This document shows, piece by piece, positions 6,972 to 11,404 of a DNA stretch of 11,404 bases. The stretch is from the NCBI GenBank assembly GCA_019242465.1, contig JAFAVL010000026.1, positions 1 to 11,404 on the forward strand. Direction: 5' to 3'. Every line of letters starts with the position of its first letter. The first letter of the stretch is position 1. The notes under the pieces are model-generated. The model was not told the origin of the DNA. It made no database searches and saw only the letters and a program-made list of their open reading frames with translations. The position numbers were made by a program, and so were the translations under genes. The stretch comes from Chroococcidiopsidaceae cyanobacterium CP_BM_RX_35 (GTDB taxonomy: Bacteria; Cyanobacteriota; Cyanobacteriia; Cyanobacteriales; Chroococcidiopsidaceae).

Positions 6972-7640
6972 ATGGCTTTAAGAGTCAAGCATGTGCTTAA
7001 TCTCAACAAGGGACTGACCAGCTTAGTTGTAGTGGGATTAATGCTGGTCTACCAAAACTTTACCCTTGGTCCCTGGATTTATCTGGCACTCCATGGCACC
7101 TATGGAATGCTATGGCTACTTAAGGATCGGATCTATCCAGACAAACAGTGGGAGCAAGAAATTTCCTTCAGGCAAGGCATTTTTATTTTTGGGATAGCGG
7201 CTCTGTACTGGGTGGCTCCTTGGCTCCTAGTTAGCAGTAGAACTGTAGCATCGGCTCCACTGCTGGCGATCGCTATTTCCCTGAATATCCTTGGTGTGTT
7301 TCTGCATTACGTCAGTGATGCGCAAAAATATTTTACTCTCAAGTATCATCCTGGACTAATTACGGAAGGGCTCTTTGCCCGTTGCCGTAATACTAACTAC
7401 CTAGGAGAAATTCTCATTTATCTTTCTTTCGCCTTGATAGCGCAACACTGGTTGCCATTTTTAATCCTTGCTATCCTGGGTGGCGTCATTTTTCTCCCAA
7501 ACATGCTTAAGAAAGACCAGTCTCTCTCCCGCTACCCAGGGTTTGTGGATTATCAGGCGCAGTCGGGGCTCCTGCTGCCACGACTATTTCTGCCGAGAAG
7601 TCACAAGGGAACAAAATTATTAGCTCAAAAGCCAGAGTAG
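6972..7640 (+). CDS. DUF1295 / steroid 5-alpha-reductase-like or isoprenylcysteine methyltransferase-like membrane protein
   Basis: A 222-residue polytopic membrane protein. Hydrophobic segments lie near residues 14-32, 34-50, 66-84, 91-112 and 142-176. The recognisable part is the C-terminal block HPGLITEGLFARCRNTNYLGE (about 126-146), which matches the G-L-x-x-x-x-R-N/H-x-N-Y-x-G-E signature shared by DUF1295, steroid 5-alpha-reductase C-terminal domains and ICMT/PEMT methyltransferases. The last part, MLKKDQSLSRYPGFVDYQAQSG, has the usual E/D-x-x-L-x-x-x-x-x-Y-x-x-Y arrangement. The substrate cannot be predicted. AAGGAAGAG at 6959-6967 is a clear ribosome binding site before the ATG. The gene converges on the protease with a 10-base gap and no space for a separate terminator. 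Usual family length is about 220-270 residues. Confidence 0.8.
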   Translation: MALRVKHVLNLNKGLTSLVVVGLMLVYQNFTLGPWIYLALHGTYGMLWLLKDRIYPDKQWEQEISFRQGIFIFGIAALYWVAPWLLVSSRTVASAPLLAIAISLNILGVFLHYVSDAQKYFTLKYHPGLITEGLFARCRNTNYLGEILIYLSFALIAQHWLPFLILAILGGVIFLPNMLKKDQSLSRYPGFVDYQAQSGLLLPRLFLPRSHKGTKLLAQKPE

Positions 7641-7650
7641 CACAAAATCC

Positions 7651-8928
7651 TCAATCTTTATATGTCATTGGCTTAACTACGAATGGCTTCGCTTGCAAAT
7701 CACCTGAAATGGGACGTTTCAGGAACAGAAAACCTGCATAGTAACAGCCAAAGGCAATTAAGCCTGCAAATGAAGAGGGTTCAGGTACGCTTGTTGTTTG
7801 TTGAAGATATGTCAAGGCTTTATCGGCATGGATCAAACCATAGCCACTGCTGCTGCTAAAGCCTGAAGAGGAATCTAGTGGTGTTGCAGTCTGTGTTATT
7901 GCTGCGTAAATCTGAGAGTTAGTAGCCTGGGGAACTGCCTGAAGCAGAAGGGCGGCTACACCAGCAGTGTAAGGAGCAGAAGCCGACGTGCCAAAGAAGT
8001 CATAGAATGTGCCTTGATTAGTAACTTCAGATGGAGAGCCGCCTGATAGATTGAAGGAGATGGGGATGCCATCAGGTCCTACAACGTCAGGCTTGCAGGT
8101 TCTGTCAGGGCTCGTCGAGCAGGATGAGCTATTAGCTCCGGCCTTCGAGAACGGTTCTAGTTGTCCTTGCTTGACAGTTGTGGTTGAAAAACCAGTGTAG
8201 TTGAAGTTTGAGGTTGTTGGGTTGCCCTCATATGCAGCTCCTACAGTAACCGCATTGGGATTACTGGCATGACCGTAGATGGTCAGTGGAGTAAACTGAA
8301 CACCGCTATCGTTGTTACCAGCGCTAGTGAGGTAGTTAACTCCCTGATTCACAACTGTATTAATCGCTTGGTTAATATCACCATCTGGGGGAGTTGGTTC
8401 TGATACATACTGAATATCATCCACAAGGATGTTAGCTCCAGCTGACTTTAGAGCCTGAATACCGTTGCCAAAGTCGCTCTGACTGTTAACAGCTGTGTAA
8501 AACAACAACTTGGCTCCAGGGGCTACAGCGTGAATAACTTGCCCTATGGCACGGCCCTCGTCACTTAGAGGACCAGTAGATTCTTTAACTATTTGGATCT
8601 GGTTTTGTGGTGGTAGATATCCGTGGCTTATATCATAGTTCAAGTCATCCACAGTACCTGTACTATTCATACCCGGTGTGGTATTAAAGCTGTTCGATAA
8701 TATACCAACTGTGACACCAGTGCCGTCTGAACCGTTATCCCGAATACTAGTAACTCCTGTCGCATTCGCTGCTTGCTGAATCGGAAGAGAGAAATCAGCC
8801 GCTTGTGCGCTTGCAACGGCACCACCGAATGCAGCCGTTATACTAATTGCTGCTAATTTGACTAGCTTTGAGAAGGCTATTGGCGCAATATTACCCTTAG
8901 TTTGGCTTACGCCACATGCATCTATCAT
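7651..8928 (-). CDS. Subtilase/sedolisin-like (S8/S53-like) serine protease with PEP-CTERM sorting signal
   Basis: A 425-residue exported protein starting at the ATG at 8928; a longer frame reaches a TTG at 9024. The signal peptide is KLVKLAAISITAAFGGAVASAQA, about 21-43. The protease fold follows: GTGVTVGILSNSFN (69-82), SDEGRAIGQVIHAVAPGA (122-139), ANILVDDIQY (165-174), YLTSAGNND (199-207, with the oxyanion Asn) and the serine motif FFGTSASAPYTAGVAALLLQ (311-330, S315). At the usual His position there is Glu (E124), as in the S53-like subgroup. At the usual first Asp (LSDSFN in relatives as I recall) there is Asn (N79). The C-terminus carries VPEP (381-384), a hydrophobic helix and KRP, a PEP-CTERM signal processed by an exosortase, and about 20 further residues. 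It probably sits at the cell surface or is released. Activity is uncertain. Confidence 0.87.
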   Translation of the reverse strand: MIDACGVSQTKGNIAPIAFSKLVKLAAISITAAFGGAVASAQAADFSLPIQQAANATGVTSIRDNGSDGTGVTVGILSNSFNTTPGMNSTGTVDDLNYDISHGYLPPQNQIQIVKESTGPLSDEGRAIGQVIHAVAPGAKLLFYTAVNSQSDFGNGIQALKSAGANILVDDIQYVSEPTPPDGDINQAINTVVNQGVNYLTSAGNNDSGVQFTPLTIYGHASNPNAVTVGAAYEGNPTTSNFNYTGFSTTTVKQGQLEPFSKAGANSSSCSTSPDRTCKPDVVGPDGIPISFNLSGGSPSEVTNQGTFYDFFGTSASAPYTAGVAALLLQAVPQATNSQIYAAITQTATPLDSSSGFSSSSGYGLIHADKALTYLQQTTSVPEPSSFAGLIAFGCYYAGFLFLKRPISGDLQAKPFVVKPMTYKD

Positions 8929-8932
8929 TAGA

Positions 8933-8942
8933 CCTCTGCTCC
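8933..8942 (-). promoter_or_regulatory. Ribosome binding site that decides the protease start
   Basis: On the minus strand GGAGCAGAGG precedes the ATG at 8928, with GGAG ten bases and AGAGG four bases upstream. No comparable signal stands before the TTG at 9024, and the 32 extra residues it would add put a Cys/Trp/Arg-containing stretch ahead of the signal peptide. The shorter start is therefore preferred. Confidence 0.6.
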
Positions 8943-9071
8943 AGACACACAATACTCCTATCCTGCTACCAAATTCATAGAATTTCTGGTAGCTGCTCTC
9001 TGTAGAAAATCTCTTAAAGGACAAAGTTAATATTAGTGCCCTTCATGGCAATGTATTGCCTAGTTAAGAAA

Positions 9072-9117
9072 AGACGAGACAAACTAAGAACAATAGGTTG
9101 CCCTATCTGCCTCGTCT
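9072..9117 (-). terminator. Intrinsic terminator of the small PEP-CTERM gene
   Basis: The outer stem AGACGAG (9072-9078) pairs with CTCGTCT (9111-9117). An inner stem ATAGG (9093-9097) pairs with CCTAT (9102-9106) around TTGC. Read on the minus strand the outer stem is followed directly by TTTCTTAAC, a short T tract. It lies 48 bases after the stop of the gene at 9166 and before the protease, so it probably separates the two PEP-CTERM genes. Confidence 0.72.
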
Positions 9118-9165
9118 CTTATTCCTAACATTTGCTTAAAAAGCAGTATGAAGGTTACAGCTAGA

Positions 9166-9525
9166 TTAACCTTGCTTGATTTGACGCTTCTGTTGCTTGA
9201 GCATCCAACCTGCACCCAAAACACCAAATGCTAGAGTGCCCCATATAGGAGAAGGCTCAGGAACACTTGCTGGGTCGGGGATAGCAGTGGTGTATTGGTG
9301 AACATTCAGACTTGCTCCCTGTACAGTCAAAGTGCCAGGTGCAGGAGTAGTGACGTAAGCCGGTTGCCCTCCAACTTGTGACTTGTTTAAAGAGCTATCA
9401 GGACCAGTCACACTGGTACCTGGTCCTGAGATGGTGAAGGCATGAGCCGGAGCCGTTCTGGCAACTCCTACTACGAACAATGCTGTTCCGACAGCAACGA
9501 GAGACAGTTTCTTTGCAATATTCAT
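9166..9525 (-). CDS. Small PEP-CTERM exported protein of unknown function
   Basis: A 119-residue protein from the ATG at 9525, with GGAG twelve bases upstream. Alternative starts are the ATG at 9543 and a TTG at 9555. The signal peptide is MNIAKKLSLVAVGTALFVVG to about residue 29, cut near APAHA-FT. The mature part is only about 58 residues, rich in Gly, Ser, Thr, Pro and Val, without recognised domain or Cys. VPEP stands at 88-91, followed by a helix (94-109) and the basic tail KQQKRQIKQ, a textbook PEP-CTERM signal that an exosortase (not in this window) would recognise. Such proteins are thought to go to the cell surface or exopolysaccharide layer. It is upstream of the protease on the same strand, with a terminator between. 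A functional link between them is only inference. Confidence 0.82.
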   Translation of the reverse strand: MNIAKKLSLVAVGTALFVVGVARTAPAHAFTISGPGTSVTGPDSSLNKSQVGGQPAYVTTPAPGTLTVQGASLNVHQYTTAIPDPASVPEPSPIWGTLAFGVLGAGWMLKQQKRQIKQG

Positions 9526-9752
9526 GACGACAGTAAACTCCATGGCGGATACCAATAATTACAGCATGTGGATTTTAGTTCATCAAGTTTTTATCCGTTT
9601 ATTCACTGAAACTTTATTTTTATTCTTTTTATTAGTAGGTCGCTTTAAATAATCTTTATAAACCAATTATTGTGGTATGAACAGTATTATTACTGGCATT
9701 AAATAGCAGAAAAATCAATAGCATGATCCTCTTAAATAGACTTCAGAAAATA

Positions 9753-9800
9753 CACTGAAATAGATGAGAAAATCTGGTAGAGACAGCAAGTATTTCAGTG
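9753..9800. repeat. 10-bp perfect inverted repeat
   Basis: CACTGAAATA (9753-9762) and TATTTCAGTG (9791-9800) are exact reverse complements around a 28-base spacer. A further CACTGAAA lies at 9604-9611. The three sites lie about 80 to 275 bases upstream of the small PEP-CTERM gene. They may be operator half-sites or a weak AT-rich hairpin. Confidence 0.55.
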
Positions 9801-9958
9801 AAATTACTGTTGTAATTAAATTCAATTTTTTAAAGTTAAAAGGAGAAAATGCTTGCATAAATTTCCTAATCAGGCCACCGTAAATATACGTAAATAACTT
9901 AGAGAGCTAGCAAGGTTAGCAAGTTTCTCCGTGAAATTACTGCTGTCATCAAGCTCAA
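9785..9958 (+). repeat. Diverged 41-bp direct repeat (9785-9825 and 9918-9958)
   Basis: The two copies match at 33 of 41 bases with no gap, share the core GTGAAATTACTG, and are offset by 133 bases. Both copies begin AGCAAG and end TCAA. Both can be read as similar peptides (K-x-x-x-EIT-x-VIK-x-N) in one frame, though no start or long frame supports translation. They may be remnants of a duplicated sequence. Confidence 0.55.
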
Positions 9959-9992
9959 CTTATCCTTCTTGTGTGACTTTCGGAAAATTTAA

Positions 9993-10106
9993 CGAGTTTA
10001 CGTCGTTCCGACCGAAGATAAATTAATGTTCCACCCCACTGATTCCATCGAGGAGTATTTGGAAGATGGCACAAGCCGTTTAGACTTCAAACCCTGGTTC
10101 AGGTAA
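9993..10106 (+). pseudogene. Possible fragment of a decayed coding region
   Basis: A 37-codon open stretch between two in-frame stops, with an ATG at 10026. The peptide from there begins MFHPTDSIEEYLEDGTSRLD and ends FKPWFR. Its composition looks protein-like, with charged and aromatic residues, unlike the surrounding AT-rich DNA. I do not recognise the family. It stands just before the Uma2 remnant and may belong to the same decayed region. Random open frame is a real alternative. Confidence 0.25.
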
Positions 10107-10144
10107 GTTAGTCTAAAAAATATAAACCCTTTGCTAAGCGCTTT

Positions 10145-10425
10145 ATGACTGCTGTATCCCCCGTTGTAAAACCTATCAGCCAAATGCAGCTAACGCCTGG
10201 CAGTGTCCCAACTATCCAGAATGTCAGTTGGGACGAATTTGAGTTGATTTTGCAAGAACTGGGAGAAAAACGTATCAGCCGAGTCGCTGAGAGGGGCAGT
10301 ACATTAAATCTGATACCAGTCCTACCTTTCCAGATGTCCCTCTCACTCGCATCATTCCAACTACAGTAGAAAGGGCTTGGCAAGTAGGAACTGCACAGGC
10401 GCTGGAGGAGTTTGAAAAGTTTTAG
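10145..10425 (+). pseudogene. Decayed Uma2/DUF820 gene with internal deletion and frameshift
   Basis: The first part reads MTAVSPVVKPISQMQLTPGS then NVSWDEFELILQELGEKRIS, the typical beginning of a Uma2 protein. The frame then runs to a TAG at 10367. In a different frame, from about 10308, the sequence reads DTSPTFPDVPLTRIIPTT and ends QALEEFEKF before TAG at 10423, the typical end of the same family. The middle, with the PD and E-x-x catalytic segments and the GVPEYW block, is gone: about 93 codons remain of the usual 185-200. An internal deletion near 10300 that also shifted the frame explains this. The product would be inactive. The stop overlaps the hairpin that precedes the convergent permease gene. 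A second, intact Uma2 gene of a different subtype is at 1590. Confidence 0.78.
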
Positions 10426-10453
10426 CTGCTGCTACCTCGACTTGTAGGCAGCT
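10424..10453. terminator. Hairpin between the Uma2 remnant and the permease gene
   Basis: AGCTGC (10424-10429) pairs with GCAGCT (10448-10453), and CTAC (10432-10435) pairs with GTAG (10444-10447). There is a two-base TG bulge and an eight-base loop. It lies directly after the stop of the minus-strand permease and overlaps the last codon of the Uma2 remnant. On the minus strand it is followed by AAAACTTTTC, so the T tract is short and displaced. Confidence 0.55.
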
Positions 10454-10455
10454 TC

Positions 10456-11253
10456 TTACACCCCTTGGAAGAATGTGTTCTCAGTCCCCTGAAACATAAT
10501 CCAGGACAAGAAAAAGTTAGTAATGAAGATCACGAGCAATGCTGTCACTACGGCAGCAGTCGTGGACTGCCCTACTCCCTTAGCTCCCCCTGTTGTCGTT
10601 AAACCCCAGCTACAACCAATTACCGCAATCAAAGCTCCGAAACATGCCCCTTTGATCATGGCATCAGCTATGTCTGTCATACGGGTGAAATTGCGGGCGG
10701 AATCTATAAAGACACCTGGGGAGATGTGGTACAAATTGGTGGCGATTAAGAATCCCCCAGCCATGCCTGTCAGTAGAAAGATCAGGGTCAAAATTGGCAA
10801 CATTAGACAACAAGCAATGACACGGGGAGTGACCAAATAATCTAGTGGATCGGTTTTTAGCATATAGAGCGCATCGATTTGCTCTGTCACCCGCATCGTC
10901 CCGATTTCAGCCGTAAATGCTGAGCCAACTCGCCCTGCAAGTACTACCCCTGTCAGCACTGGAGCTAGTTCCCTTGATAAGGCGATCGCTAGTACCCCGC
11001 CAACAGTACTGCCAGCGCCAAAGTTGATCAACTCCCGCGACACTTGGATAGTAAAGACCATGCCCACAAAGATTGCCGTCACTAGCGTGATGACTAGGGA
11101 TTCTGGACCAACTTCTGCCATCTGTTCTACAGTGTTGTGACGATTAACCCTACCACTGAGTAGATGAACAACAACTTGTCCACCTAATAAAATTGCCGAC
11201 AGTAACCGCCGACTCCACACTCCTAGAACCGAACCAGACGTAGTTTGACTCAA
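10456..11253 (-). CDS. mlaE: MlaE-family (Ycf63/TGD1-type) ABC transporter permease
   Basis: An inner-membrane permease of the MlaE/DUF140 family, 265 residues, the family's usual length. It would work with an ATPase (MlaF type) and an MCE-domain substrate-binding protein (MlaD type) to move lipids between membranes; in plants the relative is TGD1 of the chloroplast envelope. Recognisable parts are GPESLVITLVTAIFVGMVFT (49-68), the conserved block LSRELAPVLTGVVLAGRVGS (92-111), FTAEIGTMRVTEQIDALYML (113-132), and late segments IKGACFGALIAVIGCSWGL and TTTGGAKGVGQSTTAAVVTALL (about 199-239). Several transmembrane helices are evident. The start is a TTG at 11253: no in-frame ATG lies upstream before a TGA, and no good ribosome binding site is visible. 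The first residues (SQTTSGSVLGVWSRRLLSAI) look like the family's N-terminus as I remember it. Partner subunits are not in the window. Confidence 0.93.
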   Translation of the reverse strand: MSQTTSGSVLGVWSRRLLSAILLGGQVVVHLLSGRVNRHNTVEQMAEVGPESLVITLVTAIFVGMVFTIQVSRELINFGAGSTVGGVLAIALSRELAPVLTGVVLAGRVGSAFTAEIGTMRVTEQIDALYMLKTDPLDYLVTPRVIACCLMLPILTLIFLLTGMAGGFLIATNLYHISPGVFIDSARNFTRMTDIADAMIKGACFGALIAVIGCSWGLTTTGGAKGVGQSTTAAVVTALLVIFITNFFLSWIMFQGTENTFFQGV

Positions 11254-11404
11254 GATAGTAAGGCCAACTCAATCCCTCACCGTGATGATGCAGCCATCAA
11301 TTTATCTAATATATCTGAAAGCACAGGGTTTAGATAGGGTGCAATGGGCTTCCTCAAAGCCCAGCGAACTGCCCATACAATTTGCCGTTGTAAACTTTAG
11401 GTTC
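11254..11404. other. Window-edge region upstream of the permease
   Basis: No gene I can support. On the minus strand a frame open from 11396 to 11277 has a coding-like look (it contains IVWAVRWALRKPIAPYL and ends LMAASSR before TGA), but it has no ATG until its last few codons and a TAA just upstream. It might be a short leader ORF or gene remnant. The permease promoter should lie here. Confidence 0.3.

Larger units (their letters stand above)
9526..10144. other. Gene-poor AT-rich region upstream of the small PEP-CTERM gene
   Basis: About 620 bases without a gene I can support. Positions 9590-9720 are strongly AT-rich and should hold the promoter of the PEP-CTERM gene, but I cannot fix -35 and -10 boxes. 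It contains a 10-bp inverted repeat, a diverged direct repeat and a short coding-like fragment (9993-10106), listed separately. Confidence 0.6.

Noticed and set aside
7703..7723. Perfect seven-pair hairpin CCTGAAA/TTTCAGG as a terminator
   Set aside because: Lies inside the protease coding sequence, with no T tract on either strand, so it may be chance or only an RNA structure.
9753..9958. Repeats considered as a CRISPR array
   Set aside because: Only two diverged direct copies, no regular spacer series and no cas genes.
9998..10383. Minus-strand open frames of 61 and 91 residues
   Set aside because: They oppose the Uma2 remnant, whose plus-strand peptide matches a known family, and they show no family signal.
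10523..10840. Plus-strand 105-residue open frame
   Set aside because: Lies wholly antisense to the well-supported MlaE permease gene and has no recognisable features.

Overview
The window is chromosomal DNA of a cyanobacterium. Three things point there: six copies of the HIP1 octamer GCGATCGC (near 572, 3251, 3474, 4821, 7266 and 10982), a 39-codon gene for photosystem I subunit VIII (psaI), and gene families typical of the phylum (Uma2/DUF820 proteins, a type II NADH dehydrogenase, PEP-CTERM proteins, a MlaE/Ycf63-type permease). The genus cannot be fixed from this sequence; a larger-genome lineage is my inference.

Layout from left to right. Positions 2-646 hold the C-terminal half of hisS, cut by the window edge. 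Position 737 starts psaI, followed by a strong hairpin. Next come a minus-strand ribbon-helix-helix-like protein with an unrecognised C-terminal part (919-1461) and, divergent from it, a Uma2-type PD-(D/E)XK protein with a repetitive coiled-coil tail (1590-2513). A nested hairpin element separates this from a type II NADH dehydrogenase (2714-4102). Convergent to that lies a GH76 alpha-mannanase-like protein with a carbohydrate-binding module (4127-5563, minus). Upstream of it, and ended by its own terminator, is a receiver/histidine kinase fusion (5718-6749, minus). A DUF1295-type membrane protein follows (6972-7640, plus), convergent with a subtilase-like PEP-CTERM protease (7651-8928, minus). 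A terminator lies between the protease and a small PEP-CTERM protein (9166-9525, minus). Positions 9526-10144 are a gene-poor, AT-rich stretch with repeats. A decayed Uma2 gene lies at 10145-10425 and a MlaE-family permease at 10456-11253 (minus).

Most genes look like separate transcription units with their own hairpins, not one operon. Loosely linked themes are cell-surface and export functions (GH76-CBM protein, PEP-CTERM protease, small PEP-CTERM protein, lipid-transport permease) and core photosynthesis, respiration and translation genes (psaI, NADH dehydrogenase, hisS).

I do not see a convincing new multi-gene system, CRISPR array, integrase or transposase. The points most worth a second look are the altered catalytic positions of the protease, the GH76 protein without a signal peptide, the stand-alone psaI, the Uma2 remnant with its deletion and frameshift, and the repeats in 9526-10144.
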